From contig NZ_QVMT01000001.1 of assembly GCF_003418935.1 (NCBI RefSeq), positions 1,032,063 through 1,096,062 of the forward strand: 64,000 nt of DNA, written 5' to 3'. The notes below the pieces were generated by a model. That model was not told the DNA's origin and made no database searches. It saw nothing but the letters and a program-made list of their open reading frames with translations. Below, in pieces: positions 43,595 through 52,835 of the stretch. Made by a program: the position numbers and the translations under genes. How positions within the stretch are numbered: position 1 is the first letter of the stretch; every line of letters starts with the position of its first letter. This DNA is from Emticicia sp. C21. GTDB lineage: Bacteria > Bacteroidota > Bacteroidia > Cytophagales > Spirosomataceae.

Positions 43595-44593
43595 TTGAAT
43601 ATATTAGCTATCGAATCTTCTTGTGACGAAACGTCAGCGGCTGTTATTTCTAACGGTAAAATCTACTCCAACATTGTAGCGGGGCAACTAATTCATGAGC
43701 GTTTTGGCGGTGTTGTACCAGAGTTGGCCTCGCGTGCGCACCAGCAACATATTTTACCCGTGGTTGAAAGTGCTTTGGAAAAGGCAAAGGTAACAAAAAA
43801 TCAGCTAAATGCCATAGCATTTACCCGTGGACCGGGCCTTTTGGGCTCTCTGCTAGTAGGTACCTCTTTTGCCAAAGCCATGGCATTAGGGCTTAATATT
43901 CCATTGATTGAAGTCAATCATATACAGGCACATGTGCTGGCACATTTCATTGATGAGCCTGCGCCAAGTTTCCCATTTTTATGCCTGACTGTAAGTGGTG
44001 GCCATACCCAGATTGTATTGGTACATGACCATTTGACAATGGAAGTAATAGGCGAAACACAGGATGATGCCGTAGGCGAAGCCTTTGATAAAACCGCCAA
44101 ATTGTTAGGTCTGCCCTATCCTGGTGGCCCATTGGTAGATAAATATGCCCAACAGGGTAACCCCGAAGCCTTTGAATTTCCGCTATCAGAGATGCCAAAG
44201 TATAACTTTTCTTTCAGTGGTATCAAGACTTCCATTTTGTACTTTTTAAAGGCAAATCAGGCTAAGAACGTGAATTTTGTTGAAGAAAACATAGCTGATA
44301 TTTGTGCCAGTGTACAACATACACTTATCAAAATGCTATTGCAAAAACTGCGCCGGGCTGCCCGTGAACTGAATATTAAAGAAGTAGCCATTGCCGGAGG
44401 CGTATCGGCTAACTCGGGTTTGAGAAAAGCCCTGCAGGAATTAGGAGAAAAAGAAAAATGGAATGTATATATCCCACAATTTCAGTACTGCACCGACAAT
44501 GCAGGGATGATTGCGATGGCGGCGCATTTTAAATATTTGAAAGGAGAATTTACCTCACAGGAGGTGAGTCCGCTACCACGGATGGATTGGTGA
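43595..44593 (+). CDS. tsaD: tRNA N6-adenosine threonylcarbamoyltransferase
   Basis: Transfers the threonylcarbamoyl group to A37 of ANN-decoding tRNAs, with TsaB, TsaE and TsaC elsewhere in the genome. The 332 residues show the ASKHA fold with IESSCDETSAAV, the metal-binding HxxxH-type ASRAHQQHI, GPGLLGSLLVG, LTVSGGHTQIV, FDKTAKLLGLPYPGGP and IAGGVSANSGLR. An in-frame stop at 43568 leaves no ATG before the conserved start, so TTG 43595 must be used (MNILAIESSCDE). The hairpin just before it may keep expression low. Confidence 0.96.
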   Translation: MNILAIESSCDETSAAVISNGKIYSNIVAGQLIHERFGGVVPELASRAHQQHILPVVESALEKAKVTKNQLNAIAFTRGPGLLGSLLVGTSFAKAMALGLNIPLIEVNHIQAHVLAHFIDEPAPSFPFLCLTVSGGHTQIVLVHDHLTMEVIGETQDDAVGEAFDKTAKLLGLPYPGGPLVDKYAQQGNPEAFEFPLSEMPKYNFSFSGIKTSILYFLKANQAKNVNFVEENIADICASVQHTLIKMLLQKLRRAARELNIKEVAIAGGVSANSGLRKALQELGEKEKWNVYIPQFQYCTDNAGMIAMAAHFKYLKGEFTSQEVSPLPRMDW

Positions 44594-44619
44594 GGGGGAT
44601 GTGTGTTTTTCGTAGATAT

Positions 44620-44768
44620 GTAACGGTTCGCCGTTGCGATGCAATACGTCTCCAATAGTCTGTGGATAACAAAAATCTATATTTGATTTTAAAACCACTT
44701 CTCAATAAAAATTTCTAAATTAGGATGTGCCCTCGGAGACGTATTGCATCGCAACGGCGAACCGTTAC
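44620..44768. repeat. MITE-like element, copy 2, with 34-base inverted arms
   Basis: The arms at 44620-44653 and 44735-44768 are perfect inverted repeats (34 bases, inner end GACGTATTGCATCGC). Read on the minus strand, its core aligns with the core of the element at 11644-11773 (shared ATTGAG, AAATTTT and ATAGA blocks), and the outer ends share GAGACGTA. So it is the same family, with longer arms and opposite orientation. Confidence 0.8.
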
Positions 44769-44780
44769 GTCTCTACAAAT

Positions 44781-44814
44781 GAAAATGCCCCGCCGACTGG
44801 CGAGGCATTTTCAT
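44781..44814 (-). terminator. Hairpin terminator of the haloperoxidase gene
   Basis: GAAAATGCC and GGCATTTTC with CGCC/GGCG form a stem of about 13 pairs with one mismatch, two bases after the stop codon at 44816. It follows the repeat element on the plus strand. Confidence 0.75.
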
Positions 44815-44815
44815 T

Positions 44816-46177
44816 TTATTTATTAACTGCTACTGCGTTCTTCTTTCGCGTCTGGGCTACTCTTAAGACCTCTTGCCCTATTTTTACACCGCATCTATTT
44901 CCTTCGTCACAACCTGAACGGTAGTGAATACCGCCATATAAACGACTGATACTGGCATTTAAAGCCGCTTCTCTGAATGAGCTGAATGATTTTACGCCAT
45001 GCCCGTGTTTGTATTCGGTAGAATCAGTAAAAGCAACGTTATCGCCGTGAATATAACTTAGAACTTCGGCAGCTGCCGCTGAAATAGTACTATGCCCGCT
45101 GGTATATTCCGGAAAAGGAGGTGTTTGCAGGAATGGTTGCCACTTAGGGTCAACTTCGGCATTGATAACCGTTTCAGGTCGAACTTTAACGCTACGATAT
45201 TTTTCTCTCCAGCAACTGATAAATCCATCTAATAAGGCTATTGAGTTTAATATGTAACCCTCTACACTTTTTTCAAATGAAGCTTTCGTTTTACGACAAA
45301 CCGTCATATGAATAGCCTCCCAATGGCCGTTAGGCGTCATTTTTTTATTGGCAAACATCACGTGTCCCATCACATTCATTACAAACGGGTTATCATCCCA
45401 GAACCATGCCGTGTTTTTTTGTTCTTCTGTCAGGTTTTTACCCAATTCATATACTTCGTTGGCTTCTTTCCAGAAAGCACTTTTTTTATCGTGGTTATAC
45501 ATGGGTGGTGGCGGTGCCGGAAATTGACCTGCTGAATCTAACGCAAAGGTGCGAATCTTATTCCATTCTGGTTCGCAGGCATCGGCATAAGCCGGTGGGG
45601 TTGGTACCCATGTACCCGGCAAATTGGTTACTGTAAAGCGAATACCACGGGTTTGTTTATATTTATCTTTACCCGAATAACGCATAATGTGGGCAGCAAC
45701 GCTATCGCCATAGGCCATTGAGCGCTCCATTACGTCCTCGGGTACACCCATGTCTTCGTATTTTTTGAAGAAAGTTTTTTCGTAGTCGTCGAAGAAATTG
45801 CCTGAGAATGTAAGCGTACGGGCTACTTTCAGGAATGCCTTTGTACTAGCTAATGGAAAACAATATTCTTTACCTTTTTCAGGTTCAGGACTTTTGGTAA
45901 ATCCTTTCAGTTTTCCACCTAAAGATTCATATTCCGGAAACCCAGGCACCATGGCTTCATAGCCTGCCAACGTAGAGTAGGCATAGATGCGACTAGCTAC
46001 AGGGGGTTTAAAAATATCATGAATGATAACCTCGGTCAGCAATTCAACTGATTGATGATAAAGCTCAGGGTCGGCGGCTTTAGCATTATAGGCTTTAGCA
46101 TCGCTTTTGGGTTTACAGGCATTGAAAGATATGCCAATAACAGCGATACTCAAAAAGAGGAGCGATTTTTTTAACAT
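44816..46177 (-). CDS. Vanadium-dependent haloperoxidase-like PAP2-superfamily lipoprotein
   Basis: A 453-residue lipoprotein (lipobox FNAC, C20) of the vanadium haloperoxidase/acid phosphatase fold. The vanadate- or phosphate-binding set is complete: Lys and Arg in SVKVRPETVIN, SGHST in FPEYTSGHSTISAAAA, and Arg and His in SRLYGGIHYRSG. The first half is helical. Family members oxidise halides with peroxide or act as phosphatases; an anchored oxidase is possible but the exact activity is open. A strong terminator hairpin follows. Confidence 0.85.
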   Translation of the reverse strand: MLKKSLLFLSIAVIGISFNACKPKSDAKAYNAKAADPELYHQSVELLTEVIIHDIFKPPVASRIYAYSTLAGYEAMVPGFPEYESLGGKLKGFTKSPEPEKGKEYCFPLASTKAFLKVARTLTFSGNFFDDYEKTFFKKYEDMGVPEDVMERSMAYGDSVAAHIMRYSGKDKYKQTRGIRFTVTNLPGTWVPTPPAYADACEPEWNKIRTFALDSAGQFPAPPPPMYNHDKKSAFWKEANEVYELGKNLTEEQKNTAWFWDDNPFVMNVMGHVMFANKKMTPNGHWEAIHMTVCRKTKASFEKSVEGYILNSIALLDGFISCWREKYRSVKVRPETVINAEVDPKWQPFLQTPPFPEYTSGHSTISAAAAEVLSYIHGDNVAFTDSTEYKHGHGVKSFSSFREAALNASISRLYGGIHYRSGCDEGNRCGVKIGQEVLRVAQTRKKNAVAVNK

Positions 46178-46516
46178 GGGTAGTGTACAAAACGAACTAA
46201 AAAAAACACAATTAATAAATGCAAATCTACAAAATTTACTGAATTGAAACGATGATTTTAGTCATTTTAATATGTGGTTCATTTGTTAATTCACCTTAGA
46301 GTAAAATTTGGATAAAGGTAATTAGTGTAGTTTTTTTCTTTTTACTATTGAAATACGGGGCAATTGAATCTTATCATCTAGTTAGCTTTAGCAAAAAAAT
46401 CCTAACGATATACATTGTAACTATTTAAAACACCGAATGATTTAAAAAATCGTTAGACACTATTCATTCTCCGATTTTTTTCTTAAAATGCCATCCTATT
46501 TCCGATATGCACAAAA
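46178..46516. other. Gene-free region with a degenerate ACGATTT palindrome
   Basis: 339 AT-rich bases between divergent genes. AATGATTT-AAA-AAATCGTT (46436-46454) has one G-U pair and belongs to the ACGATTT family; CTAACGAT (46402-46409) and ATCGTTAG (46449-46456) form a further inverted pair. No RNA gene or clear promoter box is recognised. Confidence 0.5.
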
Positions 46517-47914
46517 ATGCCTATTACAAACGCCACATACCTTTTGTTTAACAGCAGAAAATTTGTTATCTCATTTTTTATTCTTGCTCTTTCTTTCGAA
46601 ATATCTGCTCAGAACCCAACTCCTCAAGAGGTGTTCAAAGAATCAATCAATTTTCTGATTAAAACTCAGTGCGATTCTACTATTGTGGGTAAGCAATATG
46701 CGGGCGAGTGGCCCGTGTATATGAATCTGGTAGAGACTTATATATTTATTGGTAAAAAAAGGAAAGTCAGAGACTCCAATTGCTTCAATATTTCAGCCAT
46801 TCACAATTTTCTGTCAGAGATATATCTGCACGATACTACCCTGCGAGAGTTGAAACCGGTTTTAGCAAAAGCATACCGTGAGATTCAGACGTATGAAGTA
46901 GATAAACGCTACAATTTCTGGAAATTGTTACCCCCGCTTCGAAATCATCGCATGTTTGGCAAAGACCCGCATTTACTGGTAAGACGTCCGACCAATTATC
47001 CGCTTAGTTCAAGGTTTATTAATAAAACGGCCAATGTGCCTGAGGATGCTGACGACACGGCCTTAGGCAATACAGCTACTTATTATCATAACCGGGTTTT
47101 TAATGATTCATTAAAGGCACTTTCTTATGCAGGTTTTGATGAATATCTGGACAAAAAGCGTAAAAATCGCAACTGGTATAATTTCATGCTGCCTACGCCC
47201 CGACGGTCAGGAGCTTATCTGACTTGGCATCATCAGGAGTATGAATACAATCACTGGAACCCCATTACCACTTACTTTTCATTACTATTAATATTTACAC
47301 CCAATAGTTCAGCCTATCCTGTGGCCTATGAACCCTGGATTCCTTTCGGAGCCAATGATGTAGATGTAGTAGTGAATAGTAATGTCTTAAATTATTTATC
47401 TCTAACTAATCAGGTCAATAAAAGTACAGGCAAAGCAGGCGCTGTTAAAGTAATTGAACATAGTACAAGAAAAAACCTCTGGAGCACAGCGGCAGTCTAT
47501 TATCCAAACAGCTACAATATAGACTATGCCGCAGCAAAGGCTTATCGGAATGGGGTTAATGATTTACGTGAAACTGCACAAAAAATAGCGAAGCACCTGA
47601 TTGAAACGCAACAACCCGATGGTAGCTTTGAAAGCAAACCCTGGGTGAATAAAAAAGATATTATCCAGTCAACAGCGTACGCATTACACGCCATGCTTGA
47701 TTTAAAAGATAAAGGCATGCCTATCCCCGATGAAAATATCAGAAAGGCGTTTGATTTTCTATTAACGAAAGCACATAGAAAAGATGGCATGTGCTACTGG
47801 GATGGAGGTGTATATTTTTCGGGCGGTACGCTGCTTCGTAATATTCTTATCTGGCAGTCAGATGCTTACACAACAGCACTGATAACCAAGTGTTTTCAGC
47901 GTTATTACTTCTGA
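46517..47914 (+). CDS. Hypothetical secreted protein, possible alpha/alpha-toroid fold
   Basis: I do not recognise a named family. It has 465 residues with an N-terminal hydrophobic segment (about 17-33, ending ISAQ) that looks like a signal peptide. The sequence is rich in Trp, Tyr and His. The C-terminal 130 residues show repeated motifs of the type GSFESKPWVNKKDIIQSTAYALHAM and DGMCYWDGGVYFS, reminiscent of terpene cyclase or pectate lyase (alpha/alpha toroid) proteins, but no catalytic set can be named. A conserved DADDTALGN stretch (about 175) is acidic and may bind metal. Confidence 0.7.
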   Translation: MPITNATYLLFNSRKFVISFFILALSFEISAQNPTPQEVFKESINFLIKTQCDSTIVGKQYAGEWPVYMNLVETYIFIGKKRKVRDSNCFNISAIHNFLSEIYLHDTTLRELKPVLAKAYREIQTYEVDKRYNFWKLLPPLRNHRMFGKDPHLLVRRPTNYPLSSRFINKTANVPEDADDTALGNTATYYHNRVFNDSLKALSYAGFDEYLDKKRKNRNWYNFMLPTPRRSGAYLTWHHQEYEYNHWNPITTYFSLLLIFTPNSSAYPVAYEPWIPFGANDVDVVVNSNVLNYLSLTNQVNKSTGKAGAVKVIEHSTRKNLWSTAAVYYPNSYNIDYAAAKAYRNGVNDLRETAQKIAKHLIETQQPDGSFESKPWVNKKDIIQSTAYALHAMLDLKDKGMPIPDENIRKAFDFLLTKAHRKDGMCYWDGGVYFSGGTLLRNILIWQSDAYTTALITKCFQRYYF

Positions 47915-48117
47915 AACTTCTCTACACCCATATGCTTTCCTCTTGTTAAATAGTCTTTTGCTCAACTAATTTTAAAATTTCATCCGTATTTTCAGCCTTT
48001 TCACAACCAAATACGTCTAGTTTATGTTGTTTGTGCAGAAGTGATTAATTTTTTATTAATAAATTTCACAAAAATTCAAGTATGACGTTTGCCAGTAACG
48101 TTACAGGTAGCCCAGCG

Positions 48118-49353
48118 ATGACGACCAATAAACGCAAGATATTTAATGACCCGGTTTATGGATTCGTAACAATACATTCTGATTTAATTTATGATCTCAT
48201 CGAGCATCCTTTTTTCCAGCGTTTACGTCGTATAAAGCAATTAGGTGTTGCCGAGCTTGTTTATCCCGGCGCTTTGCATACACGTTTCCAACATGCGATG
48301 GGTGCGATGCACCTGATGCAGGAAGCTATTACAGTATTGCAATCGAAAGGACAGCATATTTCTGAAAGCGAATTGGAAGCGGCACAAATAGCAATTTTGC
48401 TACATGATATTGGCCACGGGCCGTTTTCTCATGTATTAGAATACACCATTCTGGACGAAGTGCACCACGAGCATATATCAGAATTATTGATGGAAAAGCT
48501 CAACCGTGATTTTGACGGAAAGCTCTCACTGGCTATTGAAATGTTCAATGGTACTTATCACCGGGATTTTTTCCATCAGCTGATTTCGAGCCAGTTGGAT
48601 ATGGACAGAATGGATTATCTGAACAGAGACCGTTTTTTTACCGGCGTGGCAGAGGGTACAATTGGCGTAGATAGAATCATTAAGATGTTGAATGTGGTGG
48701 GTAACCAGTTGGTAGTAGAAGAAAAAGGTGTATTAAGTGTTGAAAATTTTCTGAATGCCCGCCGTCTGATGTACTGGCAGGTGTATTTACATAAAACAGC
48801 AATCTGTGCCGAAACCATGCTGATGCAAATCATTAAACGTGCCAGAGAGTTGATTAACAAAGGAGAAGAATTATTTGCGAATCCGGCATTTATGGTCTTT
48901 TTGAAAGAAAACGTTAGTTTAGAAGCCTTTAAAAACAATGATAGGTATTTGCAATCGTTTACACTATTAGACGATTACGATATATGGGCTTGTGTAAAAA
49001 ACTGGCAATTTCATTCCGACAAAATTTTATCAACTATTTGCCAGGACTTACTGAACAGAAACCTGTTCAAAATCAAAATAGCCAATAAACCGATAGAAGA
49101 CACACTCATTAGTTCATTAAAGCAAGCACTCATTGACAAAGGCATCCCCGAAAATCAGTTAGACTATTTTATCACCGAAGACAGCGTAAGTAATAAAGGT
49201 TATGTGAGAGGTGATGAGACCATCTACATTTGCACCAAAAACAAAGATGTAGTAGATATTGCTGATGCTTCTGATTTACCGACCATCAAGGCATTGAGCA
49301 ACATCGTGAAAAAATACTATGTATGTTGGGGCAAAAATGTATATTTGCATTGA
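48118..49353 (+). CDS. HD-domain phosphohydrolase
   Basis: A 411-residue HD-superfamily hydrolase, starting at the ATG at 48118 (MTTNKRKIFNDPVYGFV), where homologues begin; an ATG 36 bases earlier is also open. The metal-binding set is visible: H in HTRFQHAMGAMHL, HD in LLHDIGHGPFSHVLE, and D in SSQLDMDRMDYLNRD. This is the dNTPase/SAMHD1-like group of unknown physiological substrate. It precedes lpxD, the usual order in Bacteroidota, so it may help to balance lipid A or nucleotide supply (inference). Confidence 0.88.
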   Translation: MTTNKRKIFNDPVYGFVTIHSDLIYDLIEHPFFQRLRRIKQLGVAELVYPGALHTRFQHAMGAMHLMQEAITVLQSKGQHISESELEAAQIAILLHDIGHGPFSHVLEYTILDEVHHEHISELLMEKLNRDFDGKLSLAIEMFNGTYHRDFFHQLISSQLDMDRMDYLNRDRFFTGVAEGTIGVDRIIKMLNVVGNQLVVEEKGVLSVENFLNARRLMYWQVYLHKTAICAETMLMQIIKRARELINKGEELFANPAFMVFLKENVSLEAFKNNDRYLQSFTLLDDYDIWACVKNWQFHSDKILSTICQDLLNRNLFKIKIANKPIEDTLISSLKQALIDKGIPENQLDYFITEDSVSNKGYVRGDETIYICTKNKDVVDIADASDLPTIKALSNIVKKYYVCWGKNVYLH

Positions 49354-49397
49354 TTTTGCTATGTTGTGAATTAATTTTGTACTATTTCAAGAATATT

Positions 49398-49421
49398 TTC
49401 GACAAAAATTATTTTGTCGAA
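49398..49421. repeat. Perfect inverted repeat before lpxD
   Basis: TTCGACAAAA-ATTA-TTTTGTCGAA, 10-base arms, 45 bases after the HD gene and 63 before lpxD. It may be a terminator of the first or an operator of the second. Confidence 0.5.
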
Positions 49422-49484
49422 TCAAATATAAATAAAGCGTTATAGTATTTAAACAAGCAAAATTTAAACACGCTGAAGTATCTT

Positions 49485-50543
49485 ATGCAATTTACGGTAA
49501 AGCAAATAGCTCACTTATTAAATGGCGAAGTCCGAGGAGATGACTCCCTGACAGTCAGTAAGTTAGCAAAAATTGAAGAGGGAAATACAGGCGATATTTC
49601 ATTCCTCGCCAATCAGAAATACGAAAACTTCATCTACACTACCAAGGCTTCGGCTGTCATCGTTGGCAAAGATTTTGTTCCTAAAAAAGACATTTCTTCT
49701 ACGTTAATTGTAGTAGATAATCCTTATCTTTCGTTTACGCAACTACTTGAAGAGTACCAGAAGATTTTGAATTTTTCTAAGAAAGGAGTCGAACAACCAG
49801 TGTTTGTCGGACAAGGAACAGAGGTTGGAGAGGGCGCTTATCAAGGTGCTTTTTCTTATATCGGGAACAACACTAAAATAGGCAAAAACGTAAAGATTTA
49901 CCCACAGGCATATATAGGAGATAATGTAACCATCGGTGATAATACGCTTATCTATGCAGGTGTAAAAATATATAGTAATACAGTAATCGGAAATAATTGT
50001 GTGTTTCATGCAGGAGCAGTGATTGGCAGTGATGGATTTGGTTTTGCTCCGCAGGAAGACGGTACCTATAAAACTATCCCGCAATTAGGTAATGTTTTAA
50101 TAGAAGATAATGTTAGTATAGGCGCCAATACTACTATTGATTGTGCCACTATGGGCTCGACAATTATCCGTCAGGGTGTGAAGATTGATAACCTGGTGCA
50201 GGTTGCCCATAATGTAGAAATCGGGAAAAACACCGTAATGGCAGCACAAACCGGAATAGCGGGTTCAACCATTATCGGCGAAAACTGTGTAATTGCTGGG
50301 CAAGTAGGTTTTGGCGGCCATATTTTTGTTGCAAATGGTACCAAAATTGGTGCACAAGCCGGTGTTCTTAAAAGTGTAAAAAAAGAAAATACTTCTATAA
50401 CAGGCACATACGCCTTCGAGTTAAACGACTATCTGCGGGCAACCGCTGTTTTCAGAAAACTTCCTCAATTAGACAAGCAAGTGCGTGAATTAGAAAAACG
50501 TCTTGAAGAACTGGTTAATGAGGGGTTATTCTCTGAAGCATAG
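49485..50543 (+). CDS. lpxD: UDP-3-O-(3-hydroxyacyl)glucosamine N-acyltransferase
   Basis: Third enzyme of lipid A synthesis; it adds the N-linked hydroxyacyl chain to UDP-3-O-acyl-glucosamine. The 352 residues have the N-terminal uridine-binding domain (1-100), a left-handed beta helix of hexapeptide repeats (about 105-310, e.g. IGNNTKIGKNVKIYPQAYIG) with catalytic His in QVAHNVEIG, and a C-terminal helix. Starts 24 bases before lpxC-fabZ, then lpxA, so this is the classical Bacteroidota lipid A operon. Confidence 0.97.
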   Translation: MQFTVKQIAHLLNGEVRGDDSLTVSKLAKIEEGNTGDISFLANQKYENFIYTTKASAVIVGKDFVPKKDISSTLIVVDNPYLSFTQLLEEYQKILNFSKKGVEQPVFVGQGTEVGEGAYQGAFSYIGNNTKIGKNVKIYPQAYIGDNVTIGDNTLIYAGVKIYSNTVIGNNCVFHAGAVIGSDGFGFAPQEDGTYKTIPQLGNVLIEDNVSIGANTTIDCATMGSTIIRQGVKIDNLVQVAHNVEIGKNTVMAAQTGIAGSTIIGENCVIAGQVGFGGHIFVANGTKIGAQAGVLKSVKKENTSITGTYAFELNDYLRATAVFRKLPQLDKQVRELEKRLEELVNEGLFSEA

Positions 50544-50567
50544 CACCGCAAAATATAAAACTTGCCA

Positions 50568-51959
50568 ATGAACATTAAACAACAAACCGTAAAAAAGAAA
50601 ATTTCAATTACAGGCGTAGGCTTGCATACAGGCGAAAACGTAACGCTAACTATACTACCTGCTCCTATCAACCATGGTTATAAGTTTCAAAGAATCGACT
50701 TAGAAAACAAGCCTATTATTGAAGCCGATGTAGATTATGTAGTAGATACCTCACGAGGTACTGTGTTAGAGAAAGATGGAGCAAGAGTACATACTACTGA
50801 GCACGTTTTAGCAGCTTTGGTTGGTCTTCAGATTGATAACGTCTTGATACAGCTTGATGGCCCTGAAATTCCGATTTTAGATGGTAGTGCTATCAAGTTT
50901 GTTGAATTAATAGAAGAAGCAGGTTTTGAAGAACAAGCATCTTTACGCAATTATTATGAGGTAACAGAGGCCATTCATTACCGCAACGATGAACGCAGCA
51001 TTGAACTGGCAGCTTTACCACTAAATGATTATCGCCTGACAGCGATGGTTGATTATAACTCGTCTATTCTACATAGCCAGCATGCACAGTTACATGCCAT
51101 TGAGTTATTTAAAGAAGAAATCGCTCCTTGCCGCACTTTTGTGTTCTTACACGAACTGGAAGCACTTTTCAAAGCTGGGTTGATTAAAGGTGGAGATATC
51201 GGCAATGCGGTGGTAATTGTAGATAAGGAAGTTTCGGAAGAAGAAGTGGAAGATTTATCTAAATTACTGAATAAACCAAAAATCAGTGTTGGCAAAACAG
51301 GTATTCTGAATGATGCGCCTTTGCGCTTCCCGAACGAACCTGCCCGCCACAAACTATTAGACGTAATGGGAGACCTTGCGTTGGTGGGTCGTCCGTTGAA
51401 AGCCCATATTCTGGCAGCTCGCCCGGGTCACAAGCCTAATATTGAATTGGCCAAGAAAATCAAAAAACAAATGGTTGATTCAGCAAAGGGGGCACCTCAA
51501 TATGATCCGAATACGCCTCCTGTGCTGAATGTGAACGATATAGCCAAATTACTGCCGCATCGTTATCCGTTTGCTTTATTAGACAAGATTGTATATCTGG
51601 ACGGACAAACTGTGATTGGTATTAAAAATATTACGATGAACGAACCACAATTCACAGGACACTTCCCTGATAATCCTGTAATGCCTGGTGTGCTGCAAAT
51701 TGAAGCGATAGCACAAAATGGCGGTGTGTTGGTTCTGACTTCTACCGGAAACCCTGAAGCTTACTGGCCATATCTGGTGAGTATAGATAACTGTCGGTTC
51801 TATAGAAATGTATTACCGGGTGATACATTGATAATCAGATGCTCACTGATTGCTCCTATGAAATTAGGTGTAGCTAAAATGCACGGAGATGCATGGGTGG
51901 GCAAAAACCTTGTATGTGACGTAAATATGACCGCCCGATTAGTAAAAAAAGCTAAATAA
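50568..51959 (+). CDS. lpxC-fabZ: Bifunctional UDP-3-O-acyl-GlcNAc deacetylase / 3-hydroxyacyl-ACP dehydratase
   Basis: A 463-residue fusion typical of Bacteroidota. The LpxC part (about 1-305) performs the committed step of lipid A synthesis and has the zinc site: H in HTTEHVLAAL, and H and D in HKLLDVMGDL, with the late His in AARPGHK. The FabZ part (about 320-463) dehydrates 3-hydroxyacyl-ACP and has LPHRYPFALLD and the catalytic His/Glu in GHFPDNPVMPGVLQIEA. The true start is ATG 50568; the TTG at 50562 is only upstream read-through. The fusion couples lipid A and fatty-acid supply. Confidence 0.96.
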   Translation: MNIKQQTVKKKISITGVGLHTGENVTLTILPAPINHGYKFQRIDLENKPIIEADVDYVVDTSRGTVLEKDGARVHTTEHVLAALVGLQIDNVLIQLDGPEIPILDGSAIKFVELIEEAGFEEQASLRNYYEVTEAIHYRNDERSIELAALPLNDYRLTAMVDYNSSILHSQHAQLHAIELFKEEIAPCRTFVFLHELEALFKAGLIKGGDIGNAVVIVDKEVSEEEVEDLSKLLNKPKISVGKTGILNDAPLRFPNEPARHKLLDVMGDLALVGRPLKAHILAARPGHKPNIELAKKIKKQMVDSAKGAPQYDPNTPPVLNVNDIAKLLPHRYPFALLDKIVYLDGQTVIGIKNITMNEPQFTGHFPDNPVMPGVLQIEAIAQNGGVLVLTSTGNPEAYWPYLVSIDNCRFYRNVLPGDTLIIRCSLIAPMKLGVAKMHGDAWVGKNLVCDVNMTARLVKKAK

Positions 51960-52034
51960 GCACAACCACCAGTTAAAACTACTAATCGTTTGAGTGTAGG
52001 TTTAACTCCCACTAATAAGCAAAATCAAACAATT

Positions 52035-52835
52035 ATGAATCAACCATTAGCATTCATACATCCAGATGCCAAAATAGCTCATAACGTAGTAGTTGAGCCC
52101 TTTGCTGTGATAAACAAGGATGTAGAAATTGGTGAAGGAACTTGGATAGGCTCTCATGCAATTATCATGGAGGGCGCCCGAATCGGTAAAAACTGCCGTA
52201 TTTTTCCGGGAGCAGTTATTTCGGCTGTTCCACAAGACTTGAAGTTCAAAGGTGAAGATACAAAAACCATCATTGGAGATAATACGACTATCAGAGAATG
52301 TGTGACCGTTAACCGCGGAACAGTAGATAAATACCGCACCGAAATCGGCTCTAACTGCCTGATTATGGCTTATACCCACATTGCCCACGATTGTCTGGTA
52401 GGAAATAATGTAATTCTGGCAAACTGTGTACAATTAGCAGGTCATATCTCAGTAGGCGACTATGCTAATATCGGTGGTATGTCGGCTGTGCAACAATTTG
52501 TGAAGATAGGCAAACACACTTATATCGGAGGATGTTCACAAATCCGTAAAGATGTACCGCCTTATATCAAAGCTGCCCGCGAGCCACTTTCTTATGCAGG
52601 TATCAACTCGGTAGGATTAAGACGCAGAGGACACTCTGATGAGAAAATTGCCGAGATACAGGATATTTACCGTTATATCTATCTGAAAGGATTAAATAAT
52701 AGTGATGCCATCACGCAGGTAGAGTTAGAGTTTCAGGCTTCGCCGGAGCGTGATGAAATTCTGAATTTTATCTCTAATTCTGAAAGAGGAATTATTAAAA
52801 GTCCTGCAAAAAAAGGTTCTGAAAGTGACTATTAA
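52035..52835 (+). CDS. lpxA: UDP-N-acetylglucosamine acyltransferase
   Basis: First enzyme of lipid A synthesis; transfers a 3-hydroxyacyl chain from ACP to UDP-GlcNAc. The 266 residues from ATG 52035 (MNQPLAFIHPDAKIAHN) are a hexapeptide beta helix (about 1-190) with the catalytic His in YTHIAHDCLVGNN and a C-terminal helical domain with the SVGLRRRG segment. The upstream open frame from 51990 is rejected. The gene overlaps the following ABC ATPase gene by 11 bases. Confidence 0.96.
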   Translation: MNQPLAFIHPDAKIAHNVVVEPFAVINKDVEIGEGTWIGSHAIIMEGARIGKNCRIFPGAVISAVPQDLKFKGEDTKTIIGDNTTIRECVTVNRGTVDKYRTEIGSNCLIMAYTHIAHDCLVGNNVILANCVQLAGHISVGDYANIGGMSAVQQFVKIGKHTYIGGCSQIRKDVPPYIKAAREPLSYAGINSVGLRRRGHSDEKIAEIQDIYRYIYLKGLNNSDAITQVELEFQASPERDEILNFISNSERGIIKSPAKKGSESDY

